This document shows, piece after piece, positions 25,247 to 34,298 of a stretch of 64,000 nt of DNA; within the stretch, counting starts at the first letter, position 1; each line of letters begins with the position of its first letter. The DNA is taken from NCBI GenBank assembly GCA_964609825.1, contig CAZSSH010000008.1, forward strand, positions 1 to 64,000, in the 5' to 3' direction. Both the position numbers and the translations under genes were made by a program. Source of the DNA: CAZSSH01 sp964609825 (lineage in GTDB: Bacteria > Verrucomicrobiota > Lentisphaeria > Victivallales > Victivallaceae). Below the pieces are notes generated by a model. The model worked only from the letters and a program-made list of their open reading frames with translations, ran no database searches and had not been told where the DNA came from.

Positions 25247-27118
25247 TTACCAGCGGAAGCACCCCGAGAAGATCCGCATGTACCAATTGAAGCCGTTGGT
25301 CTGACTGTTGTCCAACATCGACTCCTCGATCTCCTCGATTTCCAAAATGTCGCCGGCCAAATACTCCTGAATGCGCAAGGCCGTTTCCTCCAAGCGCGCA
25401 ATCACTCCTGCATTGCGAATCTGGATCGTCTCCAAGCCGAAGGGTTTGGAGCAGTCCAGCCACTGCTGGCGGAAGGACGCGTCAAACTCCGCCACCGCTG
25501 CCGCTACCGCCGGGATCATGGTGACCGCAATCTGGCGCAACGCGACGCGGTCGTCGGTCGCATATGCGTAGAGCAAAGCGCCGCGGAGCTCGACTTTTTT
25601 GATCGCGGCGTCAAGAATGTTGATGACGTGAGTAAAATTGCCCGCCTCGACGTCCTCCAGCCGCGGCAACAGTTTTTTCAAAATTTCCTCATAAGCATCG
25701 ACCAGCTTAAGGTCAAACTCACTGTCGCGCACCATCCCCTCGCGGTAGGCGATGCCGTACATGGGGTCGTCCCAGATCAGCATGGCCGGGTTGACCATGT
25801 AATCTTTGATGTAATAATTGATGCCGCTCGCCAAAATATGGGCGTCGTAATCGCTCATACAAATGGCTTCAAAGCGTTTGGCAGTATTTTTGCTGTCGTT
25901 TTCGTCCGCGCCGAAAGCCAAGTCAGCCGCGTAAACCAGCCCGGCCAGCGACGAGTCATAGTTGCAATATGCGCCGTCATCACCCCACATGGTGAAAAAC
26001 AACTCTTTGACCTTTTGTTTGCGGCAGCTCTTGATGCCGGGAACGACGGTCTCAACCGTCTTTTGGTGATCGTACCACAATTTGGTCCACGTCCAGATGC
26101 CCGACGCCATCACCGGCTCAAAGCCGATGTCACGGTGGCGCTTGAGCATGCCGTCATAAAACGACTCGTCGGTATGATAATAATCCCAGTAGACGAGCTG
26201 GACGTTTTTGGGAATCTTGTCCTGCACGCTTTGGGGAATCGGGTTCTCCAAATCGTAATAATTTTGCTCGGGGTTGCTCAGGCGGAAATACATGTCCGAC
26301 CAAATCATCGGTGTAAGTTTGTACTCTTGACAAATCTCGTTAACCTTGCTCAAATGGCCGTTAAAAAGCTCAAAGGGGGACTTGAAGCCGTGCTTGTCCA
26401 TATAGCGGCCGCGCCCCAGATCGTGGGTTTCGTCCATCCCGATGTGAATCCGGCGACTGCGCAGATTTTCGCTCCAAAAAGCGATCATTTTTTGGACCAA
26501 AGCATACGTCTTGGGCTCCTCGACCATCACCACGCTGGAGGTGTCGCGAATGGTGTTGCCGTAAGCGTCCCAGCGCAAAATCTGCTCCAGATGTCCGAGG
26601 GTCTGTATGCAGCCCACGAGTTCGATCCCAAGCGCATGGGCGTAGTCGTCCAGCTCGCGGATTTCGTCGGCCGAGTAAGCACCGCGCAAACGACCGAAAA
26701 AGGGCTCGTCGGGCAATTGATAAGTGTCCTCGGTGTAGAGCATAATCATGTTGTACCCGGAGAGGACGAGGCGGCGGAACCACATTTGGAGGTGATCGAC
26801 TTTCATCACCATATTGCGCGAAACGTCGAGCATGATCCCCAAGGTGTGAAAGGAGGTAGACTCCTCGGTCTCAATCTTTGCCATCGCGCTTCCCACCCCG
26901 CGGGCGGCGGCGGCGACGGTGCTGTACTCGATCAAAACTTTGCCGGCAGCGCGGCTGACTTTGCAATAACTGTCAACTTTTTTAACTTTTTTAAACTCAA
27001 GCTTAAGGCCGCGGCCGCTATCAAAAATCGGATACTCCCCGCCCAAAATATCGAGCATCGGGTGCAATTCCTCGGGGGTAGACGACGGACTCCAAACCAA
27101 TTTATTAACCTGACTCAT
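25247..27118 (-). CDS. GH20-family beta-N-acetylhexosaminidase-like enzyme, cytoplasmic
   Basis: 623 residues from the ATG at 27116-27118, with GAGGAAT upstream; a TTG twelve bases earlier is in frame but would overlap this site. An N-terminal alpha/beta domain leads to a GH20 barrel: GIMLDVSRNMVMKVDHLQMW, then LYTEDTYQLPDEPFFGRLRG, and RIHIGMDETHDLGRGRY near 223-238, where the adjacent Asp-Glu are the substrate-assisted catalytic pair. No signal peptide, so it would act on imported GlcNAc- or GalNAc-containing oligosaccharides. The C-terminal 150 residues are helical and not recognised. No regulator lies beside it. Confidence 0.85.
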   Translation of the reverse strand: MSQVNKLVWSPSSTPEELHPMLDILGGEYPIFDSGRGLKLEFKKVKKVDSYCKVSRAAGKVLIEYSTVAAAARGVGSAMAKIETEESTSFHTLGIMLDVSRNMVMKVDHLQMWFRRLVLSGYNMIMLYTEDTYQLPDEPFFGRLRGAYSADEIRELDDYAHALGIELVGCIQTLGHLEQILRWDAYGNTIRDTSSVVMVEEPKTYALVQKMIAFWSENLRSRRIHIGMDETHDLGRGRYMDKHGFKSPFELFNGHLSKVNEICQEYKLTPMIWSDMYFRLSNPEQNYYDLENPIPQSVQDKIPKNVQLVYWDYYHTDESFYDGMLKRHRDIGFEPVMASGIWTWTKLWYDHQKTVETVVPGIKSCRKQKVKELFFTMWGDDGAYCNYDSSLAGLVYAADLAFGADENDSKNTAKRFEAICMSDYDAHILASGINYYIKDYMVNPAMLIWDDPMYGIAYREGMVRDSEFDLKLVDAYEEILKKLLPRLEDVEAGNFTHVINILDAAIKKVELRGALLYAYATDDRVALRQIAVTMIPAVAAAVAEFDASFRQQWLDCSKPFGLETIQIRNAGVIARLEETALRIQEYLAGDILEIEEIEESMLDNSQTNGFNWYMRIFSGCFRW

Positions 27119-27230
27119 ATCATTCCTCAATTTTTGCAGTTATTTGACAACGCTCAAAAATACCACGCGACCGCTTATTTTTCAAGACCTTCCGACAATT
27201 TTAGCCGCAAAATTTCACGTTTGCAGCTAA

Positions 27231-27267
27231 AAAAAACAGCTCTGTTGAAAAATCTCAACAGAGCTGT
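27231..27267 (-). terminator. Terminator of ilvC
   Basis: A perfect 13-bp stem (27236-27248 with 27255-27267, ACAGCTCTGTTGA and complement) and a minus-strand T run at 27230-27236, 15 bases past the ilvC stop. Confidence 0.92.
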
Positions 27268-27281
27268 CAAAGGTCGGGCAA

Positions 27282-28262
27282 TTATTTCTTCTCAAAGAGA
27301 CTGCGGATCTTGTTGCCGACGATTTCGACTTCGTGCTTGCCGAGGGCCGCGCGCTTGGCGTTGAGGACCTTGGCGCCGGAGCGGGCTTCGGCGATCCACT
27401 CGCGGGCGAATTTGCCGCTCTCGATATCGGCCAGGGAGTCCTTCATGCGGGCCTTGACATCGGGGGTGATGATCCGGGGACCGTTGACATATTCGCCCCA
27501 CTCGGCGGTGTTGGAGATGACGGTATTCATCTTTTGGATGCCGCCCTCGTAAATCAGGTCAACGATGAGCTTGACTTCATGGACGCACTCAAAGTAGGCC
27601 ATTTCCGGCGGATAACCGGCTTCGACCAAGACTTCAAAACCGTATTTCATCAGGTCGACCAAACCGCCGCAGAGGACGTTTTGTTCGCCGAAGAGGTCTT
27701 CGTAGGTTTCCTGAGCAAGGGTGCACTCCAAAACGCCGGCGCGGGTCAACCCCTCGGCCTTGGCCATGGCGAGCACGACTTCGCGGGCTTTGCCGCTCGG
27801 GTTCTGATGAATTGCGATCAAACCGGGGACGCCAAACCCCTCGACGAAGCGTTTGCGCACTTCGGTGCCGGGGCTCTTGGGAGCGACCATGATCACATCG
27901 ACATTGGCCGGCGGGACGATTTCTTTAAAGACGTAGGCGAAACCGTGCGAGCAGCAGAGGGTCTTGCCGGCCTTGAGGTACGGCTTGATTTCGTTTTCAT
28001 AAACCGGTCCGTGATTTTCGTCCGGCAGCAAAATGTGGATGATATCGGCTTTTTGGGCGGCTTCGGCGACGGGCATCGCCTGGAAACCTTCTTGGACGGC
28101 GGCATCATAGGATTTGCCGGGACGGATCCCGATGATCACATTGACGCCGGAATCGCGCAAACACAAAGCCTGAGCGCGGCCCTGGGCACCGAAACCGATG
28201 ATGGCGACGGTCTTACCGTTAAGGACGCTCAGATCGGCGTCGCTGTCGTGAAAAATCTGCAT
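27282..28262 (-). CDS. ilvC: Ketol-acid reductoisomerase (class I)
   Basis: 326 residues from the ATG at 28260-28262, with GGAG seven bases upstream; a longer frame to 28298 is non-homologous. The nucleotide-binding GFGAQGRAQ is at 23-31, followed by VIIGIRPGKSYDAA, HGFAYVFKEIVPP, MVAPKSPGTEVR and the catalytic-domain DLFGEQNVLCGGLVDLM and ECVHEVKLIVDLIYEGG, which carry the Mg-binding Asp and Glu residues. The length fits the short class. It acts in valine, isoleucine and leucine synthesis; other ilv genes are not present. Confidence 0.97.
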   Translation of the reverse strand: MQIFHDSDADLSVLNGKTVAIIGFGAQGRAQALCLRDSGVNVIIGIRPGKSYDAAVQEGFQAMPVAEAAQKADIIHILLPDENHGPVYENEIKPYLKAGKTLCCSHGFAYVFKEIVPPANVDVIMVAPKSPGTEVRKRFVEGFGVPGLIAIHQNPSGKAREVVLAMAKAEGLTRAGVLECTLAQETYEDLFGEQNVLCGGLVDLMKYGFEVLVEAGYPPEMAYFECVHEVKLIVDLIYEGGIQKMNTVISNTAEWGEYVNGPRIITPDVKARMKDSLADIESGKFAREWIAEARSGAKVLNAKRAALGKHEVEIVGNKIRSLFEKK

Positions 28263-28307
28263 TTTTAACTCCATTGTTAGGTGTATTGAAAAAAACACTT
28301 CCTATTA

Positions 28308-28335
28308 AAATAACATGCCTTTCGGGATTTTGCAA
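28308..28335 (-). promoter_or_regulatory. Promoter of ilvC
   Basis: Minus strand: TTGCAA (28330-28335), 16-bp spacer, TTATTT (28308-28313), leaving a leader of about 40 bases. Confidence 0.55.
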
Positions 28336-28363
28336 ATGTTTTCTGGAAAAATATCCGCTTTGA

Positions 28364-28378
28364 TGCTATATTATCGTA
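28364..28378 (+). promoter_or_regulatory. Extended -10 promoter placing the start at the ATG (leaderless candidate)
   Basis: TG-C-TATATT (28364-28372) is an extended -10 element; the ATG of the pseudouridine synthase is at 28378, where transcription would be expected to begin. TGGAAA at 28344-28349 is a poor -35. No Shine-Dalgarno exists between the -10 and the ATG. Confidence 0.5.
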
Positions 28379-29307
28379 TGCAAACCCCAAGCACATTTCA
28401 TCAGCGCATCATCAAGAGCGTCGTCCGCAATTACGCGGGACGTCTCGACGAGTATCTGGCGGCGCGCTTTAACTACCGAGATATCTCCGGCTGGCAAGCA
28501 CGTATCGGCAGCGGCGAAATCACAGTCAACGGCGACAGCGCACAGCCGTCAACATTACTCCAAACCGGCGACGAAATCGAGTACCGCCCCGCCGACATCC
28601 CCGAGCCCGCCGCCGACTGCCATTACACGGTTGTCTACGAGGATGATTGGCTGCTTGTCGTCAACAAGCCGGGCAATCTCGCCGTGCATCCGGCTGGCCC
28701 GTTTTTTAAACACACCCTGTGGTATCTTTTGACCCAAAAATATGGGGCGATCCACCTCGTCAACCGGCTCGATCGCGAAACCTCGGGCTTGCTGCTGGCT
28801 GCCAAAGATGCAGCGACCGCGGCCAAGCTCGCCAAACTGGCGATCTTTAAGGAGTATCTGATCCTCGTCTACGGCGATTTCAAAAATGCCGTTGACGCCC
28901 AAGGTTTTTTGGTCAAAGATCATGACTCGGTGGTCCGCAAAAAGCGCAAATTCGTCTTTGCCTCGGAGGAGACCCCAAAAGAGAGCGCCCATACCAAACT
29001 TTACCCGGTTAAAAGCGACGGCACCTTAAGCTTGGTCAAAGCGGAAGCGATCACCGGGCGGCTGCATCAAATCCGCGCCACCATGTGCTCGCTCGGTTTT
29101 CCGGTCGCCGGGGACAAACTTTACGGCCTTGATGACACCATGTATCTCAAAATCAAGGACGAACTCCTGGCCCCGGAGGACCGCGCCAAACTGATGCTGC
29201 CGCATCAAGCCTTGCACGCGACCCGGCTGCGCTTTGTCCACCCGATGACCGGCGAAATCATTGATGTCGCCGCGCCGCCGCCCGGGAGCTGGAGGCTGCA
29301 ACCATGA
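28378..29307 (+). CDS. RluA-family 23S rRNA/tRNA pseudouridine synthase
   Basis: 309 residues from the ATG at 28378. The N-terminal S4-like RNA-binding part (RLDEYLAARF, GSGEITVNG) is followed by the synthase domain: VVNKPGNLAVHPAG, the catalytic HLVNRLDRETSGLLLAAK (second Asp), KEYLILVYGDF and TGRLHQIRATMCSLGFPVAGDKLYG split over two lines of homology. Substrate position among RluA/C/D types cannot be set. Its stop overlaps the next start as ATGA. Possibly translated from a leaderless message. Confidence 0.92.
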   Translation: MQTPSTFHQRIIKSVVRNYAGRLDEYLAARFNYRDISGWQARIGSGEITVNGDSAQPSTLLQTGDEIEYRPADIPEPAADCHYTVVYEDDWLLVVNKPGNLAVHPAGPFFKHTLWYLLTQKYGAIHLVNRLDRETSGLLLAAKDAATAAKLAKLAIFKEYLILVYGDFKNAVDAQGFLVKDHDSVVRKKRKFVFASEETPKESAHTKLYPVKSDGTLSLVKAEAITGRLHQIRATMCSLGFPVAGDKLYGLDDTMYLKIKDELLAPEDRAKLMLPHQALHATRLRFVHPMTGEIIDVAAPPPGSWRLQP

Positions 29308-30512
29308 ACCAAACCTTGGACACTCTCATCATCGGCGGCGGCCCGGCCGGGCTGATGGCGGCAAAATATCTGGCGGAGCAAGGCCGTCAATGTGAAGTTT
29401 TGGAGTTTCTCCCCTCCCCCGGGCGCAAACTCCTCGCCAGCGGCGCGGGTAAGTGCAATATCACCAACCGCCTCGACGCGGCGGCGATGATTGGCCGCTT
29501 CGGCGACCAGCAGCGCTTTGTAGCTCCCGCCATCCGCAATTTTCCGCCGGTAAAGCTCCTCGACTTTTTGCATGACCGCGGCGTCGAAACCAAATTGGTG
29601 GATGAGTTCTATTATTTCCCCAAGTCGGAAAAAGCAAGCGATATTTTGAATATTTTGCTCGATCACCGCTATTTGGTCCATTGCGATGCGGCGGTTGACC
29701 AAATGTTATCGGACAACGGCCGAATCACCGGCGTCATTGCCGGAGGAAAGCTTTACACCGCCCAAACGTATTTGATCGCGGCGGGCGGCATGGGCTACCC
29801 GACCCTGGGCGGACGGGGCACAATTTACCCCTTGCTGACCCGAATCGGCCACATGGTGACGCCGCCGGTCCCCGCCTTGTGCGGCCTCCCCTGCGCGGAA
29901 ACTTGGCCCAGGGAGTTGGCCGGGATGGTGCTGGATTACGCCCAATTGTCACTCGACGCCAAAACCAGAAGTGAGGGGATTTTGCTCTTTACCCAGGACG
30001 GCGTCTCCGGCCCGGCGGCACTGGATCTCTCGGGCAAAGTCAACCGCCGCTTGCTGACCAGCTCTCCGGTCACGGTGACGGTCAATTTTTCGCCGTTCGA
30101 CGTCGAATATTGGCGCAATACCTTTATTAAATGGCAGCAAACCATGGGCAAAAAGCAGATCAACAACTTGTTGCAACAGCATTTCCCGGCAAGGCTGGCC
30201 GACTGTTTAGCCAACGGCAAAACCGCCGCCGCATTATTGAGCGCCAATGAACGCGACGCGATCATCCGCCGGATTACCGCAAGTCCCTTGACCATCAACC
30301 ACGCCGCCGACTGGAGCAAGGCAATGGCCACCGCGGGCGGCGCCGACTTGTCGCAAATCACCGCCAAAAGCTTGCAGTCCAAGCTCTGCGGCAATTTATT
30401 TTTTGCGGGCGAAGTCCTCGACATCGACGGCCCTTGCGGCGGCTACAACATCCAATGGGCCCTCGCCTCCGGCCTCCTCGCCGCCCAAAGCATCGATAAA
30501 ATGCTGAAGTAA
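29304..30512 (+). CDS. BaiN/RdsA-family (HI0933-like) FAD-dependent oxidoreductase
   Basis: 402 residues. The dinucleotide-binding motif IIGGGPAGLMAA is at 9-20; GRKLLASGAGKCNITN follows at about 41-56, the family signature, then FYYFPKSEKASDI, AAGGMGYPTLG and FTQDGVSGPAALDLSG. The C-terminus has FAGEVLDIDGPCGGYNIQWALASG, the second FAD-contact block. Members reduce diverse substrates and the physiological one is usually unknown. The four-base ATGA overlap with the pseudouridine synthase indicates coupling. Cytoplasmic. Confidence 0.92.
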   Translation: MNQTLDTLIIGGGPAGLMAAKYLAEQGRQCEVLEFLPSPGRKLLASGAGKCNITNRLDAAAMIGRFGDQQRFVAPAIRNFPPVKLLDFLHDRGVETKLVDEFYYFPKSEKASDILNILLDHRYLVHCDAAVDQMLSDNGRITGVIAGGKLYTAQTYLIAAGGMGYPTLGGRGTIYPLLTRIGHMVTPPVPALCGLPCAETWPRELAGMVLDYAQLSLDAKTRSEGILLFTQDGVSGPAALDLSGKVNRRLLTSSPVTVTVNFSPFDVEYWRNTFIKWQQTMGKKQINNLLQQHFPARLADCLANGKTAAALLSANERDAIIRRITASPLTINHAADWSKAMATAGGADLSQITAKSLQSKLCGNLFFAGEVLDIDGPCGGYNIQWALASGLLAAQSIDKMLK

Positions 30513-30520
30513 CAAAGTAG

Positions 30521-30542
30521 AAAAATGGCACCCGGAGGCGGA
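30521..30542 (-). repeat. Distal tRNA-end duplication (att-like), copy 1
   Basis: 22 bases, AAAAATGGCACCCGG-A-GGCGGA, match 32061-32082 at 21 of 22 positions. The latter contains the CCA end, acceptor strand and part of the T stem of tRNA-Arg. The copies are in the same orientation 1540 bases apart, with the interval on the 3' side of the tRNA, as expected for site-specific integration into a tRNA gene. Confidence 0.75.
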
Positions 30543-30596
30543 GGAAAACAGATTTTTACCTGCCTTTTTATGCCGAAACTTTTACCGGACAATAAT

Positions 30597-30633
30597 GTAT
30601 TTTGCACTGTCCGAACAGAACAGTGCAAAATAC
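30597..30633. repeat. Perfect 14-bp inverted repeat, 9-base loop
   Basis: GTATTTTGCACTGT (30597-30610) and its exact complement (30620-30633) flank CCGAACAGA. There is no T run on either strand, so it is not a typical terminator although two genes converge here. It could be a protein-binding palindrome or a recombination-related hairpin inside the tRNA-flanked segment. Confidence 0.75.
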
Positions 30634-30658
30634 CGTAGAGATACCGATGTTTCGATAC

Positions 30659-31912
30659 TTACTTGGTACGACCGGTGTAAGCATCGGCTCCGGAATTGTC
30701 GATGACGTATTGGAAGAATTTCTTCTCCGCCTCTCCGCGGGCATTATCCCAGGGACGCGGATTGCCGCAGAGTTGCACCGCCCAGAGTTTCAACTCTTTA
30801 CGGTGCCAGTTGACCATACAGTTGGTCCCCCAGGCTCCGCCATGTCCGAACCACCCGTCTTCCTTGTCTTCTTCCGGGGCGCTGAGGCCCAGCGAATAAC
30901 CGCCCATCCCTTTCGGGCGCGTCGACTTCGCAAGCAGCTCCTTAACCGTATCTTCCTTTAGAATTCGCACGCCGTTTTCACCGACCCCGAGATTCATCAG
31001 CATCTTGTAGAATTTGAGTTGGTCGTTGGCAGTGGTCCAAAGCCCTGCTCCCGCCGAGGCAAAGACATGTGAATCGTTGTAGGGACGCTGCTGCATGTCG
31101 TTTTGCACCCGGTATTTTGCCGGAGCGTCCTTGACGCAGTCATACATCTCCACTTGAGTTTCGAGCTGTTGATCGGTCGGCCAAAACGAACTCGACTCCA
31201 TGCCGAGCGGAGTCAAAACCCGCTGCTGTAGAAAAATTTCCCAACGCTGATTGGTCACGACCTCAACGATCGCGGCGCCGATATCAATGCCGGTATTGGA
31301 ATACTGCACTTTGGTGCCGGGCTCAAAGAGCAAAGGACAGGCTGCCGCGATGGCCGCGGTTTGCCGCAGCGGAGCGCCGCCGCTCCATCCGCCGCCTTTG
31401 ATGTTGCCCTGTTTCGCGCAGATTTCAAAAGGGAATCCGCCGGTGTGGTTCATGACCATGCGGATGGTGAGCGTATTTTTCGCTTTGACCAACGTTTTCA
31501 CGCCGTCCGCATTGGAGGACAAAACCCAAAGTTCCTTGAATTCCGGCAGGTATTTCGAAACCGGGTCATCAAGCGAGATCTTGCCCTCCTCGACGAGCAT
31601 GGCAATGGTCACGCCGCAGAAACCCTTGGTCTGCGAACACTGCATATAGACATCGTCCATCGTGATCGGACGCTGGGCGGCAACGTCGGCATAACCGACG
31701 CAGGCGTTCTCCTGAATCCCGTCTTTATAAAAGACATTGACGGCACCCGGCAATTGTCCGCTCTGGACAAAAGGCGTCAATGCATCTTTGGCAAAGGTGG
31801 TATCGGACTCCTGAAATTTGGCCTTGCTCGATTGACACCCGGGAAGAAACGCCACGACCGCCCCCAGCAACATCAATGTCGTAAGGCAACTCTTTTTAAT
31901 TTTGGTTCTCAT
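30659..31912 (-). CDS. Serine hydrolase lipoprotein, beta-lactamase/class C-like fold
   Basis: 417 residues. A lipoprotein signal ends in LPGC, with Cys26 lipidated. Penicillin-recognising enzyme motifs are all present: S93-Q-T-K96 in MQCSQTKGF, Y204-S-N in VQYSNTGID, and a C-terminal HGG in GWFGHGGAWG. The family includes esterases, transesterases, D-aminopeptidases and class C beta-lactamases, so resistance should not be assumed. It is the only gene between the two tRNA-end repeats (30521 and 32061). No clear promoter was found. Confidence 0.88.
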   Translation of the reverse strand: MRTKIKKSCLTTLMLLGAVVAFLPGCQSSKAKFQESDTTFAKDALTPFVQSGQLPGAVNVFYKDGIQENACVGYADVAAQRPITMDDVYMQCSQTKGFCGVTIAMLVEEGKISLDDPVSKYLPEFKELWVLSSNADGVKTLVKAKNTLTIRMVMNHTGGFPFEICAKQGNIKGGGWSGGAPLRQTAAIAAACPLLFEPGTKVQYSNTGIDIGAAIVEVVTNQRWEIFLQQRVLTPLGMESSSFWPTDQQLETQVEMYDCVKDAPAKYRVQNDMQQRPYNDSHVFASAGAGLWTTANDQLKFYKMLMNLGVGENGVRILKEDTVKELLAKSTRPKGMGGYSLGLSAPEEDKEDGWFGHGGAWGTNCMVNWHRKELKLWAVQLCGNPRPWDNARGEAEKKFFQYVIDNSGADAYTGRTK

Positions 31913-32060
31913 TGTACTCCATAACTGTTTTATCTGTCAATATCTTTGCGAAAAAAGACAACATCCCGGAAAAAAATCCATATCCAAACACAGGTGCAAT
32001 AGATCCGCCGAAAAATCTTTAATGGTACCTGATGGCACTTGAGAATGTCTCTTCGAGCCT

Positions 32061-32082
32061 AAAAATGGCACCCGGGGGCGGA
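32061..32082 (-). repeat. tRNA-end repeat (att-like), copy 2, within tRNA-Arg
   Basis: The tRNA-proximal copy of the 22-bp repeat, running from five bases beyond the CCA into the T stem. It keeps the intact tRNA sequence, with G at the position where copy 1 has A. Confidence 0.75.
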
Positions 32083-32141
32083 ATCGAACCGCCGACCAAA
32101 AGTTTAGGAAACTTCTGCTCTATCCACTGAGCCACCCAGGC
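32066..32141 (-). tRNA. tRNA-Arg (anticodon CCT)
   Basis: 76 bases with encoded CCA. Minus-strand reading: acceptor GCCTGGG/CCCGGGT (two G-U pairs), D arm GCTC...GAGC, anticodon stem GAAGT/ACTTT around the loop TTCCTAA, giving anticodon CCT for AGG codons, T arm GGCGG-TTCGATT-CCGCC. All four arms close. Its 3' end is partly duplicated 1.5 kb away, suggesting use as an integration site. Confidence 0.97.
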
Positions 32142-32207
32142 AAATGATTATCAAACCATGGTTATAACATAACATCAAACGGTGGATTTTTCAAGCCAAC
32201 TGCCGGA

Positions 32208-34256
32208 TTATTTTGCCGCTTGAAATAAGACCAAAGTTTCCTCGGAGGCAAGGTATACCGGGCGGGCGGGATCGACCGCGTCGCCCGTGAGGAGGTTTTG
32301 CCAGTCATGGTTGCCGTCGCGCAATGCAGCAGTGAAGGTACGCGGTTGATTGTTGTGATTGATGAGGAGTGTGACCACGCCGGGGGCGCCGGCGAGGCGC
32401 AGGACCTCAACGTTGGACGCATTGCCCGCAAAGACCGCATCCGGGGCGACGGCATTTAGGATGATTTCTTTAAAGTATTGCGTGGCGGCGGCTTGCGGAT
32501 TGCGCATATATTGGCGAAAGATTTCCGTCCCCGCCACTATGGCACAACCTTTGCCGTAATGATTGACCGCGACCGCATTGCCACCGTCTTCGTACAGGAC
32601 GGAGGCAGTGCCCGCCGTCAAGGTGTACTCACTCCAAAATTTGCAGACTTCGGCCGTGCCGCCGGGGTACATCATGCCGGTGGCGGTTTCGCGGTTTTCG
32701 CGGTCATTGGTCCACGCGCCGAAGACCTCCTCAAGGCCAAAAGCCGGAGCATGGTATTGCAAAAGCCCCTGGCCGTCACGAAAGGCAAAGGGACTCTCGG
32801 CAATCAAAGTGCCGCCGTTGGCGACAAAGGCTTTGAGCTTTTGCGCCAAGTCCAAAGTCATGTGCTCCAGCATCGGGAGCAACAGCAAGCGGTAGTTGCC
32901 GAAGTCGTTGTATTGGTACTCTGTCAGGCAATCGGCGCCGACTTTATTATCCCACAGCATTTTATAAGCGCCAAAGCGGGAGAGGTGCTCGCCCTCATAA
33001 TTTTCGGGAACATGCTCAGGGGCGCAGAGCTGGGTCATCATGATTTGATTGAGCTCCGGAGTCAGCACCGCCGCCTGATGTTTGGGAAACACTTGATTGA
33101 GAAGCGCCGCATGTTTCTGCAGCGTTGCCGAAAACGCTGCCGCACTCTCCGCCCGGCGCGAAACGGAGCCGTCCCACTGCATCAGGTTGAATAAGCCGAC
33201 CTGACCGTCGGCGAGGCGGCTGCGGAAATTCCACAATAAAATGCCTTTGGCGTTGTGACCAATCATTTGCCACGCGAGCCGGGTGCGCTCTCCAGTGGTC
33301 AACTGGCGCATGTTGGGCCCGGCACCGGTTTCCAGCACAAAGACGCGGCGGTCGGGGGCCTGCGATACCGAGCGGAAACGGCTTTGCTTGTAAGCGTGGC
33401 GCATCGCCGCATCGTCCTCGACGTCATAGGAGTGCTCAACGTGGTAAAAGGAGTACCCCATCACATCCATGCAGCGAGCCGCCGAACCCAAATCAACGCC
33501 GAAATCCGCCGCCGAAAAGGGGCCGTTGAGCGCGGCAAAATGGTTGACCACATTGGCGGTGGTAAAGTGGTCAAAGGGGTCGTTGGCTTTGACGAGATCG
33601 TGAATCGCCCGCAAGGAGTCGCTCATCCGGGCCTGACGAAACAAAATGTAATCCGCCGCCGCGAGTTTGGAGTTGACGCCGGGCCTGACTTCGCTCCAGT
33701 CGGCATAACGCAAGGTCTGCATGGTGGACCATGCTTCACATAACTGGGACAGCGTCCCGTATTTTTGCCTGAGGTAAGTTTGAAAGGCCTTGACGGTGTC
33801 CTCACACTTGCAGACATCGGCCTCCGGCTCATTCCAGATCATCCAGCCCAACAGTTGGGGAAATGCGGCGTAACGCCGGACGGTTTCGGCCATAAAAGCG
33901 TCCACGGTTTGGCGGTAGGGGGCAAAATCGGGGCAGCAGGGCTGTTGCCACCATTGCGGCACCGCAAATCCGCAAAAATTGCGAAACATCCCGCCCATCT
34001 GGATAATGACATTGAGCCCGTGCTTGGCGGCCAGCGCCATCGCGTAATCGGTTTTGGCAAAGTCGTAACACCCCGCCGCCGTCTCAATCCTTTCCCACGC
34101 GGCAAAAATACGCATCGTGTTAAAATTAAGGCTCTTAATGGTGGCGAAATCATGATCCCACTCCGCCATCGGCCAGTCTTTGCTCAACGCATAAGGGACA
34201 CAGGAGACCCCGTACAAAAATTGATTACCGGGAAGCGGTTTCATCATTAATTCCAT
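32208..34256 (-). CDS. GH42-family beta-galactosidase-like enzyme
   Basis: 682 residues from the ATG at 34254-34256, with GGAG nine bases upstream; a TTG at 34277 is less likely. The barrel begins YGVSCVPYALSKDWPMAEWDHDF and contains GWMIWNEPEADVC near 142 (acid/base Glu) and VFVLETGAGPNM near 308 (nucleophile Glu). A beta-galactosidase-type trimerisation domain follows (glutamine amidotransferase-like, LLLLPMLEHMTLDLAQKLKAFV). No signal peptide, so cytoplasmic. It is last in the operon that begins with the regulator at 38918-39955, 42 bases after the preceding GH. Probable substrate: beta-galactosides or arabinosides; not determined. Confidence 0.82.
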   Translation of the reverse strand: MELMMKPLPGNQFLYGVSCVPYALSKDWPMAEWDHDFATIKSLNFNTMRIFAAWERIETAAGCYDFAKTDYAMALAAKHGLNVIIQMGGMFRNFCGFAVPQWWQQPCCPDFAPYRQTVDAFMAETVRRYAAFPQLLGWMIWNEPEADVCKCEDTVKAFQTYLRQKYGTLSQLCEAWSTMQTLRYADWSEVRPGVNSKLAAADYILFRQARMSDSLRAIHDLVKANDPFDHFTTANVVNHFAALNGPFSAADFGVDLGSAARCMDVMGYSFYHVEHSYDVEDDAAMRHAYKQSRFRSVSQAPDRRVFVLETGAGPNMRQLTTGERTRLAWQMIGHNAKGILLWNFRSRLADGQVGLFNLMQWDGSVSRRAESAAAFSATLQKHAALLNQVFPKHQAAVLTPELNQIMMTQLCAPEHVPENYEGEHLSRFGAYKMLWDNKVGADCLTEYQYNDFGNYRLLLLPMLEHMTLDLAQKLKAFVANGGTLIAESPFAFRDGQGLLQYHAPAFGLEEVFGAWTNDRENRETATGMMYPGGTAEVCKFWSEYTLTAGTASVLYEDGGNAVAVNHYGKGCAIVAGTEIFRQYMRNPQAAATQYFKEIILNAVAPDAVFAGNASNVEVLRLAGAPGVVTLLINHNNQPRTFTAALRDGNHDWQNLLTGDAVDPARPVYLASEETLVLFQAAK

Positions 34257-34298
34257 AAAAAACGGCTCCGCCGTCAAACGGGAAGCCGGAGGGGTTGG

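Noticed and set aside
30597..30633. Inverted repeat considered as a terminator for the two convergent genes
   Set aside because: Neither strand has the T run expected after a terminator stem.
30659..31912. Calling the serine hydrolase an antibiotic-resistance beta-lactamase
   Set aside because: The SxxK, YSN and HGG motifs are shared with esterases and peptidases; nothing in the sequence or context favours resistance.
30543..32060. An integrase or transposase inside the tRNA-flanked segment
   Set aside because: All frames were read; only the serine hydrolase is a credible gene, so the element cannot be autonomous.
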